From NCBI GenBank assembly GCA_947495555.1, contig CANLZI010000001.1, positions 720,861-784,860 on the forward strand: a stretch of DNA of 64,000 nucleotides. The letters run 5' to 3'. Position numbers and translations under genes: made by a program. The first letter of the stretch is position 1. Each line of letters begins with the position of its first letter. Of the stretch, positions 52,068 through 60,008 are shown one piece after another. Under the pieces are notes generated by a model. The model worked only from the letters and a program-made list of their open reading frames with translations. It was not told where the DNA came from and made no database searches. The DNA comes from an uncultured Erythrobacter sp. (GTDB lineage: Bacteria > Pseudomonadota > Alphaproteobacteria > Sphingomonadales > Sphingomonadaceae).

Positions 52068-53228
52068 TTAAAAGCGGCCCCAGACAAAGCGGCTGGAGAG
52101 GGCATAATTCCATACCGAGCCGACCAAGATTCCAGCCAACGCAGCCAGCACCCAGATTACCCCGCGCGATTCCAACAACGTTGCGACCGCCACATTGGCA
52201 AATGCCCCGACCGAACAGGTGAGGCAAAAGCCGATCCAGCCGGTCAGCACCGCTTTGGTGCCCTTCAATCGGGCATCGCGATAGGTCAGCCAATTGTTGA
52301 GCCAGAAGTTGAAGCTCATCGCAGAAACTGTGGCGATGGCTTGGGCCAAGGTGAACGCCTCACCCAAGCCAAACAGAATGGCAGATAGCACCGCGAAGTG
52401 AACCACCACACCCATTGCGCCCACCGTACCGAACAGCGCAAAGCGGGTCGGGATCAGGCGGCCAAATGTCTTGTCATAAAGACCAGCGAGAAAATCGAAC
52501 GCTACCGCACGATCCAACTTGCTTTCGCCCTCGCGCCGGGCCGAGAAATTGAGCGGAAACTCCTTCACCCGCAACGTGGCATCCGATGTAGCGAGCAGAT
52601 CGAGCAGAATTTTAAAACCGATACCGGACAGACGCGGCACCAAAGAACGCGCTAAGTCGCTGGACAGCATGAAGTATCCGCTCATCGGATCGGTCAATTC
52701 TACGCCGGTAAGTTTGCGCGCCAAGGCATTGGCAGCCCCGGACAATTTCTCACGCTCGGGCGCAGCCCATTCGGCCGTGCTTGCCCCTTCAATAAAGCGC
52801 GAGGCAACCGTCACATCGGCGGCGTTGGCTCGCAGGCTTTCTAGCATTTTCGGCAACAACAATGGGTCATGCTGGTGGTCGGCATCCATCACCGCGCAAT
52901 AGGGAGCCGCGGTGGCGCAAAAGCCTTCAATCGCGGCGCTGGCCAAGCCCCGGCGGCCGATCCGCTGGATCACCCGGACCCGGCCATCAGACAAGGCCAA
53001 GCGGCGGGCTTCATCAGCGGTACCATCGGCTGAATTATCATCAACAATCAGCACTTCCCAGCCAATCGGGCCAAGCGCATCCTCTATCCGGTCAAGCAAA
53101 GGCGCCAGATTGCCCCGCTCGTTCAAAGTGGGCAGAATTATCGCCAGCTCTAGTCCAGCATCTCTTGCAGACGCTGCAGGTTGGTCAGAGCCGTTCGACA
53201 ACGGCGCTTCCGATTGCTTCGCATCCAT
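52068..53228 (-). CDS. Polyprenyl-phosphate mannosyl/glycosyl transferase fused to a GtrA domain
   Basis: A 386-residue protein. A GT2 domain (about 20-250) has LAIILPTLNERGNLAPLLDRI, VDDNSADGTADEAR, RRGLASAAIEGFCATAAPYCAVMDADHQHDP (the DXD metal site within MDADHQHDP) and DPMSGYF. A GtrA membrane domain of about four helices (260-385) follows. This matches bacterial polyprenol monophosphomannose (DPM1-like) synthases with a GtrA module. The ATG at 53228 overlaps leuB by 44 bases, an unusually long overlap but with the full GT2 start kept. Confidence 0.88.
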   Translation of the reverse strand: MDAKQSEAPLSNGSDQPAASARDAGLELAIILPTLNERGNLAPLLDRIEDALGPIGWEVLIVDDNSADGTADEARRLALSDGRVRVIQRIGRRGLASAAIEGFCATAAPYCAVMDADHQHDPLLLPKMLESLRANAADVTVASRFIEGASTAEWAAPEREKLSGAANALARKLTGVELTDPMSGYFMLSSDLARSLVPRLSGIGFKILLDLLATSDATLRVKEFPLNFSARREGESKLDRAVAFDFLAGLYDKTFGRLIPTRFALFGTVGAMGVVVHFAVLSAILFGLGEAFTLAQAIATVSAMSFNFWLNNWLTYRDARLKGTKAVLTGWIGFCLTCSVGAFANVAVATLLESRGVIWVLAALAGILVGSVWNYALSSRFVWGRF

Positions 53229-54243
53229 AATCGCCCCCCAAGTCACCCCCGTGAATGCCATCTGCCAAGGCTTTGGCAACGGCCGCTTCAATTGCTGCTG
53301 CTTCGCCCTCTCGGCCAAAACTGTGACGCAGCATCATTGCCAGGGACAAGATCATGGCCATCGGGTTGGCTTTGCCCCGCCCGGCAATATCGGGCGCACT
53401 ACCATGGATCGGTTCATAAAGTCCGAATGTGCCGAAATCGGTTTGCCGAGCGCCCATCGACGAGCTGGCCAACAGACCGATCGATCCAACGCACATGCTG
53501 GCCAGATCTGACAGAATATCGCCGAACAGATTGCCCGTCAGCACAACGTCGAAAGAGCCGGGCGCTTTCACCAATTGCATGGCCGCATTGTCCACATACA
53601 TGTGATCCAACCTCACCTCAGGATACTCTGCAGCCACTTCATCAACCACTTCGCGCCACAGGCGGCTGGTCTCCAACACATTGGCCTTGTCCACGCTGGT
53701 TACGCGGTTGTTGCGGGTTTTCGCGGTGCGGAAGGCCACATGCGCAATGCGCCGGACCTCGTCCTCGGCATAGGACATGCGGTCCCAGCCCTCGCGGCGG
53801 CCATCCTCCAGAATATCGCGCTGCTTCTTGCCGAAATACACATCACCGTTCAACTCACGCACGATCACCAGATCAATCGCGCTGGCGATCTCTGGGCGCA
53901 GAGCAGACATGTCCTCAAGCCCGGCATAGCCCTGTGCCGGACGCAAATTGGCAAACAATTCCAGTTCAGACCGCAATCCCAGGATGGCTTGCTCGGGTCG
54001 CAAGTGACGCTCGATATTATCGCATGCCGGATCACCGACCGCGCCAAACAGCACCGCATCGGCTTCGCGCGCTGCCTCCAGCGTTTCCTGCGGCAGTGGG
54101 TGGCCCTGCGAGCGATAAGCGGTCGCGCCAACGTCGGCATGGGTCAAGGCAACATCGGGCAATTTCAAAGCATCGAGCACACGCAAGGCTTCCTGCGTTA
54201 CTTCAGGTCCAATCCCGTCACCTGCCAAAACCGCAATTTTCAT
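53185..54243 (-). CDS. leuB: 3-isopropylmalate dehydrogenase
   Basis: A 352-residue NAD-dependent enzyme of leucine synthesis. The N-terminus MKIAVLAGDGIGPEVTQEALRVL from the ATG at 54243 is standard; a TTG two codons earlier is rejected. It contains VIVRELNGDVYFG, the substrate-binding region TSVDKANVLETSRLWREVV, VDNAAMQLVKAPGSFDVVLTGNLFGDILSDLASM and the NAD region EPIHGSAPDIAGRGKANPMAMI. It lies nine bases after recO. The 3' end overlaps the polyprenyl-phosphate transferase gene. Confidence 0.97.
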   Translation of the reverse strand: MKIAVLAGDGIGPEVTQEALRVLDALKLPDVALTHADVGATAYRSQGHPLPQETLEAAREADAVLFGAVGDPACDNIERHLRPEQAILGLRSELELFANLRPAQGYAGLEDMSALRPEIASAIDLVIVRELNGDVYFGKKQRDILEDGRREGWDRMSYAEDEVRRIAHVAFRTAKTRNNRVTSVDKANVLETSRLWREVVDEVAAEYPEVRLDHMYVDNAAMQLVKAPGSFDVVLTGNLFGDILSDLASMCVGSIGLLASSSMGARQTDFGTFGLYEPIHGSAPDIAGRGKANPMAMILSLAMMLRHSFGREGEAAAIEAAVAKALADGIHGGDLGGDYGCEAIGSAVVERL

Positions 54244-54252
54244 GCCCAATTC

Positions 54253-54867
54253 TTACCCCGATATGTCGCCCACCATGCGGGCCAAGCGTTCTCTCAACAA
54301 ACTTCGCGCGGCCATAACATCGCCGCGGTTATCGGCAAGCAGATAGCGCAACAAAGGTCGCTCCAATCGATCGAATTGGGCCAAGACCTCGCCCAGATCT
54401 GCCGATTGAACGGGTCGCTCTCCGCCATAACCCTGCTCTCGCAACAGCATCGTTTCATAAGTCACCAAGGCGGGCAGCCAGCCTCGGGCGGACGGCGCCT
54501 GACAAATCGCGCTGAGCAACGCAGCCAGTGCGTCGTGCAAGTGAGGATAGGGATAGCGTTCTGGCAAGGCAGAGGCCGTCATGGCGCAAACCCAGCTGAT
54601 TGCGGCGGCTGGCAGGGGCTCCGACAACCACGGCCCACGGCTTTCCAGCAATTCTATCTTGGCAAAGGGTAACTGGCTGTCCGATCTGGCGCGCAGATCA
54701 ATTGCCACAAAGTTTCCCGGGATCATGACTGGCCGCAATTGGCGCCCTCTGGCACCCGCGACATATCCAGCGACCAGGCCGTGTTCACGGGTCAAAAACC
54801 GCGCTATCGCAGCGGTTTCACCATGCTGGCGTGATGCCAATAAAATGGAGGATGAGCGCAATTGCAT
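54253..54867 (-). CDS. recO: DNA repair protein RecO
   Basis: A 204-residue protein with the RecO N-terminal OB fold (about 5-75, SSILLASRQHGETAAIARFLTREHGLVAGYVAGARGRQLRP) and the RecO C-terminal helical domain (about 80-200). It is shorter than E. coli RecO and lacks a recognisable Cys4 zinc cluster, as in many alphaproteobacteria. RecO loads RecA on SSB-coated gaps with RecR. It is upstream of leuB on the same strand. Confidence 0.92.
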   Translation of the reverse strand: MQLRSSSILLASRQHGETAAIARFLTREHGLVAGYVAGARGRQLRPVMIPGNFVAIDLRARSDSQLPFAKIELLESRGPWLSEPLPAAAISWVCAMTASALPERYPYPHLHDALAALLSAICQAPSARGWLPALVTYETMLLREQGYGGERPVQSADLGEVLAQFDRLERPLLRYLLADNRGDVMAARSLLRERLARMVGDISG

Positions 54868-54880
54868 TGCGCCGAACCGA

Positions 54881-55132
54881 TTACTCGCCCGAGAGCTTGG
54901 CTTCCAGCGCAGCGATACGCGTTTCGAGAGCGGCGTTTTCCTCGCGCGCTTTCGTCGCCATCATCTTGACCGTGTCAAATTCTTCGCGGCTGACAAAATC
55001 CATGCCGCCTAGCGCTTCTTTCATGCGTTCACGCGCAGATTCGCGGGCTTCGCGGGTCATGCCGGCAAATGTACCGGCCGCGCTGTTGGCCATTTTGACG
55101 AAGTCGGAGATGATCGGGTTTTCACTTTGCAT
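54881..55132 (-). CDS. ubiK: Ubiquinone accessory factor UbiK (BMFP family)
   Basis: An 83-residue protein from the ATG at 55132 (MQSENPIISDFVKMANSAAG); 26 upstream codons are rejected because the BMFP fold starts here. The amphipathic helix and the C-terminal coiled coil (REENAALETRIAALEAKLSGE) are typical. UbiK helps aerobic ubiquinone synthesis with UbiJ and has membrane-fusogenic activity. It is 13 bases upstream of recO. Confidence 0.93.
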   Translation of the reverse strand: MQSENPIISDFVKMANSAAGTFAGMTREARESARERMKEALGGMDFVSREEFDTVKMMATKAREENAALETRIAALEAKLSGE

Positions 55133-55215
55133 AGCGCTCAAATGGCCCTCCAATCGGCCTTTGTAAAGGGGTGGAGCTGGGACAAATTTGACCCCCAGCG
55201 CTTGGCGCAAAGGAG

Positions 55216-55764
55216 TTAAATCGAGATACGCTGCGTCGCGGATGCACCATTGCCATGGCCACCGTCCGGATTGGCCTGCAAAAATTCATAATTGAGCACT
55301 GTCGCAAACATCACCCACGCCAAATAGGGTAGCAGCAACAGGCCAGCGGCTCTGCGTACGCGCCAAAACGCGATGATGACGGCAATCAATGTGACCACCA
55401 CCAGGCTGATCACGATCAGCCCGTTCTCAATACTGCGCGTGCCGAAGAAGACATAGCTCCACACCAGGTTCAGCGGCAAATGCACCAGGAAAATGCCAAT
55501 CGCCACGCCGCGTCCGCGCGCACCCCAGGCGCTGCACACCAGCGCCACTGAAAATCCGATCATCGCGTAAAGAATGGTCCACACAATGCCAAAGGCAGCC
55601 GGTGGCGGGAAGATCTCTGGCTTAACCAGATCGCGAAACCACTGCGTGTTGGGACTGCCAAACTGACCAGCCATGAAACCCAACAACATAATTGCAGGCA
55701 CCGTAAACAGCGCCCACCTAAACAGGCTGGCACGCAATTGTCCGCGCGACGCGATAACGTTCAT
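55216..55764 (-). CDS. tspO: TspO/MBR family tryptophan-rich sensory protein
   Basis: A 182-residue membrane protein from the ATG at 55764 with a GGGAG site seven bases upstream. Five hydrophobic helices are visible. The family pattern WFRDLVKPEIFPPPAAFGIVWTILYAMIGFS, LVHLPLNLVWSYVFFG and LLLLPYLAWVMFATVLNYEFLQAN is clear. TspO proteins bind porphyrins and control tetrapyrrole or stress responses. The C-terminal 20 residues are polar and longer than usual. Confidence 0.92.
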   Translation of the reverse strand: MNVIASRGQLRASLFRWALFTVPAIMLLGFMAGQFGSPNTQWFRDLVKPEIFPPPAAFGIVWTILYAMIGFSVALVCSAWGARGRGVAIGIFLVHLPLNLVWSYVFFGTRSIENGLIVISLVVVTLIAVIIAFWRVRRAAGLLLLPYLAWVMFATVLNYEFLQANPDGGHGNGASATQRISI

Positions 55765-56129
55765 TGTGTCTCCCAAGGCTCAAAGAATCAGGTGATTCGC
55801 TGTAGTGACGTCATGGCGCGGCTGTGGCGCCAGTGCAATGCGCAGCAAAGCTAGCGTGCCGGTATGGTGCAGCGCAATAATCCGTCCTTTTTTCGCCTTG
55901 TTGCAGCCATATTTATGCCACTTTTTCAACAATAGCCTTTGCCGATTTGGAAAACTGCGGTTATCCCACTCGACTTGCGCTGTATTCGAGCGACCCATTT
56001 TTACCGGATTGGGATGTTCAAGAAGCAGCGTTTTGGACCAATTTCACAGGTCCCCATATTGTTGTCGTCAGGGCGCGCGATGGCAAAGTGGTCGAAATGG
56101 GGCGCCTGAAACCGGTAGGGGATTTTATA
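55765..56129. other. Intergenic region upstream of the Ala/Glu/Cys-rich lipoprotein
   Basis: 365 bases with no well-supported gene. A plus frame that continues into the lipoprotein is open from 55947 and could add 61 residues, but it has no good ribosome-binding site and would bury the signal peptide, so it is treated as leader. No promoter boxes are confidently assigned. Confidence 0.4.
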
Positions 56130-56375
56130 ATGAAGAAAACCAATTTTGCTTCGATGCTCGCAGTTGCTGGCGGTCTGGCTATCGCAACGGCTGCATGTGC
56201 ACCTGAAGCTGCTGAAGTCGCTGAAGAAGCTGCTGAAGTTGCGTGTGAAGCTGCTTGTGAAGCTGCTGATGCCGCTGACGACGCTGCTGAAGCTGCATGT
56301 GAAGCCGCTGGCGAAGCTGCTGAAGCAGTTGAAGAAGCTGCTTGTGCCGCTGCATGCTGTGCCGCTGCTGAATAA
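56130..56375 (+). CDS. Ala/Glu/Cys-rich small lipoprotein
   Basis: An 81-residue protein from the ATG at 56130 with a TAGGGG site. The signal peptide (MKKTNFASMLAVAGGLAIATAAC) ends at a lipobox-like ATAAC. The mature part is almost entirely Ala, Glu, Asp and Cys in three- and seven-residue patterns (AEEAAEVACEAACEAADAA), with seven cysteines including the lipidated one. This is a predicted long helix with cysteines spaced along it. It is followed by a strong terminator. No known family; metal or redox binding is a guess. Confidence 0.8.
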   Translation: MKKTNFASMLAVAGGLAIATAACAPEAAEVAEEAAEVACEAACEAADAADDAAEAACEAAGEAAEAVEEAACAAACCAAAE

Positions 56376-56397
56376 GCCGCGCCAAGCGTAACAATGT

Positions 56398-56436
56398 AGG
56401 CCGATGGCAACTCCGGTTGCTGTCGGCCTCTTTGTT
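56398..56436 (+). terminator. Rho-independent terminator after the lipoprotein gene
   Basis: AGGCCGATGGCAAC (56398-56411) and GTTGCTGTCGGCCT (56416-56429) form a near-perfect 14-bp stem with a four-base loop, followed by CTTTGTT. It lies 22 bases after the stop codon of the lipoprotein gene. Confidence 0.9.
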
Positions 56437-56452
56437 TCTTACCTATACCAAT

Positions 56453-57112
56453 ATGTCACCCGTCGAAGCCGCCCACACCGTTATCGAGACCATCACGCAA
56501 ATGGCGCAAGAACAGCGACCGCTGATGGTGCGCGTTGTGCCAGAAACTGGCGCAGAGTTTTGGAAACACTATCCGGTCAAAGACGCAAGAAGCGCCTCAA
56601 CCAAAGCGCGCTGGTATTACCACGTGCATGCCGCTGGTGATCGCGACCCTGATGAACACGGCCATTTCCATCTGTTCCTGCACCGCACACAAATGGCTGA
56701 AAACGCCGAGATAAAGGTGATGCCGTCGCAGGGCGAGGACGCCAAGGCCCATGTCACCCACATCATTGCATTATCGATTGCAACCAGCGGTATTCCGCGC
56801 GCCTGGTTTGCCACCAATCGCTTTGTCACCAATGAATTTTTGTATTCCGCTGAGGATATGATCGCTCATCTCGATCTCTATAGTGTGGACGACACCAAGG
56901 AAGACGATCTGGTCAATCGCTTCGTCACTGCGATGGTGGCTTTGTATCGGGACGAGATTGCAGAATTGCTGCGCCAACGCGATGCCGCTCAAGCCAAATT
57001 GGTAGAGGAGCATGGCCCAGACAAGGCCTATGAAAAGGCGTCAGGAATGGATGTTCTGGCCAGCATTCCGATTGATCTGGATGAAAAAATCAGCGCGCTC
57101 GACTTGGGATAA
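56453..57112 (+). CDS. Conserved hypothetical protein (DUF6969-like)
   Basis: A 219-residue cytosolic protein from the ATG at 56453 (MSPVEAAHTVIETITQMAQ); an upstream TTG frame runs through the terminator and is rejected. A His-rich core, RWYYHVHAAGDRDPDEHGHFHLFLHR, could bind metal, followed by THIIALSIATSGIPRAWFATNRFVTNEF and a helical C-terminus. I recall this pattern from a family annotated DUF6969 but cannot verify it. Function unknown. It converges on tlyA. Confidence 0.75.
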   Translation: MSPVEAAHTVIETITQMAQEQRPLMVRVVPETGAEFWKHYPVKDARSASTKARWYYHVHAAGDRDPDEHGHFHLFLHRTQMAENAEIKVMPSQGEDAKAHVTHIIALSIATSGIPRAWFATNRFVTNEFLYSAEDMIAHLDLYSVDDTKEDDLVNRFVTAMVALYRDEIAELLRQRDAAQAKLVEEHGPDKAYEKASGMDVLASIPIDLDEKISALDLG

Positions 57113-57128
57113 ACAAGTCTTGGTTTGA

Positions 57129-57866
57129 CTAGCCTCGCCGGGCATTGATCAGAAACTCCACATTGCCTTCTGGCCCGGTGATCGGGCTTTCGACCAGACC
57201 ATCGATCGTCCAGCCAGCCCCCTCAAGCCATTGCCGCACCTCGTCGCAAACGCGGCTGTGCAAAGCGGGATCGCGCACCACCCCGCCCTTGCCTACTTCT
57301 TCGCGGCTTACCTCGAACTGAGGCTTGATCAACGCCACCAAGCGGCATTGCGGCGCGGCCAATTCCAAGGGTCGCTCCAACACCTTGGCCAGCCCGATAA
57401 AGCTGGCATCGCACACCACCCAATTGCACGGACGGTCGATCTGCTCAGAGGTCAGGATGCGCGCGCTGGTCTGCTCCAGCACAGTGATCCGATCATCTTG
57501 GCGCAGCTTCCACGCCAATTGATTGGTGCCGCTGTCGACGGCAAAAACATGTTCTGCACCCTTTTGCAAAAGCACATCGGTAAAGCCGCCGGTTGAACTG
57601 CCGATATCCATCGCCACCGCGCCTGCTGGATCAAGCGCAAAGTGATCGATCGCATGCGCCAGCTTGATCCCGCCACGACTGACCCATGGATGATCGCGCC
57701 CGCGCACTTCCAAAGGAGCATCCTCGGCCAGCTGTTGCCCCGACTTTTCCATTTTGCGCTCACCACTGAACACCAGTCCGGCCATCACCAAAGCCTGCGC
57801 CCGCGTCCGGCTTTCCACCAGTCCGCGATCCACCAACATTTGATCAAGGCGGCGCTTTTTACCCAT
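57129..57866 (-). CDS. tlyA: TlyA-family rRNA 2'-O-methyltransferase
   Basis: A 245-residue protein with an N-terminal S4 RNA-binding domain (about 4-65, KRRLDQMLVDRGLVESRTRAQALVMAGLVFSGERK) and a Rossmann-like FtsJ-type methyltransferase domain (about 65-240). The SAM site reads VAMDIGSSTGGFTDVLLQKGA, with VDSGTNQLAWKLR next. The family methylates 16S/23S rRNA cytidines; older annotations call it hemolysin A. The ATG at 57866 is used; a TTG three codons earlier is possible. Confidence 0.92.
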   Translation of the reverse strand: MGKKRRLDQMLVDRGLVESRTRAQALVMAGLVFSGERKMEKSGQQLAEDAPLEVRGRDHPWVSRGGIKLAHAIDHFALDPAGAVAMDIGSSTGGFTDVLLQKGAEHVFAVDSGTNQLAWKLRQDDRITVLEQTSARILTSEQIDRPCNWVVCDASFIGLAKVLERPLELAAPQCRLVALIKPQFEVSREEVGKGGVVRDPALHSRVCDEVRQWLEGAGWTIDGLVESPITGPEGNVEFLINARRG

Positions 57867-57915
57867 ATTCCCCAATATCCATTGACCATTCTGCGATAGC
57901 GCGCATTGTAAGGCT

Positions 57916-58440
57916 ATGAAACCAATCTATTTCCAATTGAGCACAGCTTTGGCCGCAACATTTGCTTTGGGAGCCAGCGTAGCCTGCGCCCAGCAGTCCG
58001 ATCCGCAGGGAGACGAACCCGCAGTGACCATTGCTGCCCAAGCAGAGGAGTCCGGCGCAAAATCCCCCACCGCTGGCGCATGGACCTATGTCTCGGAGCC
58101 TGCAGAAACTTTCGCCTATTTCGGGGATCGGGCCAATCCGGCTGATCGAACATTCATGCTGCGCTGCGACCGCAGGACCAGTCGGATTTGGCTGGCGCGC
58201 GGATCACAAACAGCTGCCAGCCTGATTTTCCGCATTCGCACCGAAACGCGTGACCGCGTGCTGACAGCTGAACCTGTTCCAATGACGGAATTGGCCGCAA
58301 TTGCGCTGTCGCCCAATGATCCGCTGCTGGACGCCATCGCTTACAGCAATGGCCATTTTGCAGTTGAGACCGAAGGCTTGGAAACGCTCGTTTTGCCCGT
58401 ATGGGGCGAGGTTAGCCGGGTAATCGAGGATTGCCGCTGA
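57916..58440 (+). CDS. Secreted hypothetical protein
   Basis: A 174-residue protein with an N-terminal signal peptide (about 1-25, ending SVACA; a lipoprotein cut is possible but the lipobox is poor). A low-complexity linker precedes a beta-rich domain (about 60-174) containing TFMLRCDRRTSRIWLARG and a terminal VWGEVSRVIEDCR, so two cysteines may pair. No family recognised. It diverges from tlyA with 49 bases between. Confidence 0.75.
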   Translation: MKPIYFQLSTALAATFALGASVACAQQSDPQGDEPAVTIAAQAEESGAKSPTAGAWTYVSEPAETFAYFGDRANPADRTFMLRCDRRTSRIWLARGSQTAASLIFRIRTETRDRVLTAEPVPMTELAAIALSPNDPLLDAIAYSNGHFAVETEGLETLVLPVWGEVSRVIEDCR

Positions 58441-58647
58441 GCGGTGAGCCGCTGGATCAAGGCACAAAAAAGGGCCCCGAAACGATCAACGTCTGCCACG
58501 AGCCCGAGCGCGCTATTCTGACGTGGGAAAACTATTTTACAAGGCTTGTTTTCAAACTCTTTTCGCATGACAACAGTAATTGAGTTCAGCGGCGAACGCA
58601 GTACTCGGCCCCCCGATGATACGGCTGGGTCTTGGCTTAAAAGCGCG

Positions 58648-58661
58648 AAAGGAGGTGATCC
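58648..58661 (+). promoter_or_regulatory. Perfect 14-base complement to the 16S rRNA 3' end
   Basis: AAAGGAGGTGATCC is the full reverse complement of the alphaproteobacterial 16S 3' tail GGATCACCTCCTTT. The AGGAGG core lies seven bases before the ATG at 58663. Such complete matches are rare because they bind ribosomes very strongly. Confidence 0.85.
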
Positions 58662-58662
58662 G

Positions 58663-58719
58663 ATGTCTCATGGTTCAGTAGCGAGGTCGGTGAAGATCCC
58701 TACGGAGCATATTCGGTAA
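58663..58719 (+). CDS. 18-codon small ORF with a maximal ribosome-binding site
   Basis: The ORF encodes MSHGSVARSVKIPTEHIR and ends in TAA. It is preceded by the 14-base Shine-Dalgarno described above and followed, after two short potential stems (around 58725-58765), by a rho-independent terminator, giving a transcription unit of roughly 150-200 bases. Val and Ile codons occur twice each, which is too few for a classical ilv leader peptide. It may be a small protein, a regulatory leader for ilvE, or part of an RNA that binds ribosomes. Confidence 0.55.
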   Translation: MSHGSVARSVKIPTEHIR

Positions 58720-58774
58720 CATTATCCTTGCCGAGTAAGGCTTCGTGAGCGGCACTTCCGGCCGCTGACCATGC

Positions 58775-58817
58775 AAAGGGCAGTTCCACCGTTTGGCGGA
58801 GCTGCCCTTTTCATTTT
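58775..58817 (+). terminator. Rho-independent terminator after the small ORF
   Basis: AAAGGGCAGTTCC (58775-58787) pairs with GGAGCTGCCCTTT (58798-58810) over 13 bp with one GT wobble and a ten-base loop, followed by TTCATTTT. It lies about 110 bases before ilvE. Confidence 0.92.
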
Positions 58818-58928
58818 GTGAAATACGGTGTTGGGGGCAGTTTCTCTTGCGACGCCTGTGGTGTCGAGTGCAGCATTCCCGCACACTCCTGCTTGCCCCA
58901 ATGTGCGCACCGCACTATCTGGCTCTGC

Positions 58929-60008
58929 ATGGAATTTACGCACATCCCTCACCCGTCCCCGATGGACGCGTCGCAACGCGCCGAAACACTGGCCGACCCA
59001 GGCTTTGGCATGTTCTTTTCCGATCACATGAGCGTGGTGGAATATGACGAGGCGAAAGGCGGCTGGCATGCGGCCAGCATAGGCCCGCGCGAGCCGTTGA
59101 TGCTCGATCCAGCGGCGAGTGTGCTGCATTATGCGCAGGAAATCTTCGAAGGGATGAAAGCCTATAAGCAAGCAGACGGCGGCCTTGCCCTGTTCCGGCC
59201 ACAGGCCAATGCGCAGCGCTACAACGCCAGCGCACGCCGGATGGCAATGCCCGAATTGCCCGAGGAATTGTTCCTAGAATCGATCCGGCAGTTGGTGGCC
59301 GTAGACCGCGATTGGATGCCAACCGTTGAAGGCGGCGCGCTGTATCTGCGACCCTTTATGATCGCGACAGAAGCATTCTTGGGTGTTCGTCCGGCCAAGC
59401 AATACAAACATATTGTGATCGCCAGCCCGGCCGGAAACTATTTCAAATCTGGCGCGCCAGCGGTCAGCATCTGGTTGTCAGAATATACGCGTGCTGCCCC
59501 CGGGGGCACAGGTGCGGCCAAGACCGGCGGCAATTACGCAGCCAGCCTGGTCCCAACCCGCGAAGCCTTTGATCGCGGCCACGACCAGGTGCTGTTCCTG
59601 GACGCGGTCGAGCAGAAATGGATCGAAGAACTGGGCGGCATGAATTTGTTCTTCGTGTTTGACGATGGGCGCGTGATCACTCCCCCGCTGACCGGCACCA
59701 TTCTGCCCGGCATTACCCGCGACAGCCTGATCGCAATGCTGCGCGAGGAAGGTCTGGAAGTCACCGAGGAGCTGTATTCGATCGACCAGTGGCGCGACGA
59801 TGCAAATTCTGGCCACCTGCTGGAAACAATGGCCTGCGGCACCGCCGCCGTTGTAACGCCGGTTGGCAAAGTCACCGGCAAGGACATGGAATTCACCATC
59901 GGTTCGGGCGGTCCGGGGCAGATCACCAGCAAGATCCGCGAGCGCCTTGTCGGCATTCAAAACGGCGCGACCCAAGACACCCATGGCTGGGTGATGAAGC
60001 TGGATTGA
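58929..60008 (+). CDS. ilvE: Branched-chain amino acid aminotransferase
   Basis: A 359-residue class IV PLP enzyme from the ATG at 58929 ([27 protein letters not shown]). An earlier frame start at 58818 lies within the terminator tail and is rejected. Key segments are [58 protein letters not shown], the PLP-lysine motif [11 protein letters not shown] and the C-terminal [17 protein letters not shown]. It transfers amino groups to and from Leu, Ile and Val. The stop overlaps the trhO start (TGATG). Confidence 0.95.
   Translation: MEFTHIPHPSPMDASQRAETLADPGFGMFFSDHMSVVEYDEAKGGWHAASIGPREPLMLDPAASVLHYAQEIFEGMKAYKQADGGLALFRPQANAQRYNASARRMAMPELPEELFLESIRQLVAVDRDWMPTVEGGALYLRPFMIATEAFLGVRPAKQYKHIVIASPAGNYFKSGAPAVSIWLSEYTRAAPGGTGAAKTGGNYAASLVPTREAFDRGHDQVLFLDAVEQKWIEELGGMNLFFVFDDGRVITPPLTGTILPGITRDSLIAMLREEGLEVTEELYSIDQWRDDANSGHLLETMACGTAAVVTPVGKVTGKDMEFTIGSGGPGQITSKIRERLVGIQNGATQDTHGWVMKLD

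Larger units (their letters stand above)
58441..58928. other. Region upstream of ilvE with a small ORF and terminator
   Basis: This 488-base region contains the 18-codon ORF (58663-58719), the 16S-tail complement before it and a strong terminator (58775-58817), annotated separately. After the terminator, 111 bases precede ilvE. No other gene is supported. Confidence 0.7.

Noticed and set aside
55947..56129. N-terminal extension of the Ala/Glu/Cys-rich lipoprotein by 61 residues
   Set aside because: It would bury the signal peptide and lacks a ribosome-binding site; the ATG at 56130 follows a TAGGGG site and gives a normal lipoprotein start. Some coding-like character in the extension leaves slight doubt.
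58663..58719. Classical ilv leader peptide
   Set aside because: It has only two Ile and two Val codons and no Leu, without a run of regulatory codons, so ordinary attenuation by branched-chain tRNA is not supported; kept as a small ORF of unknown role.
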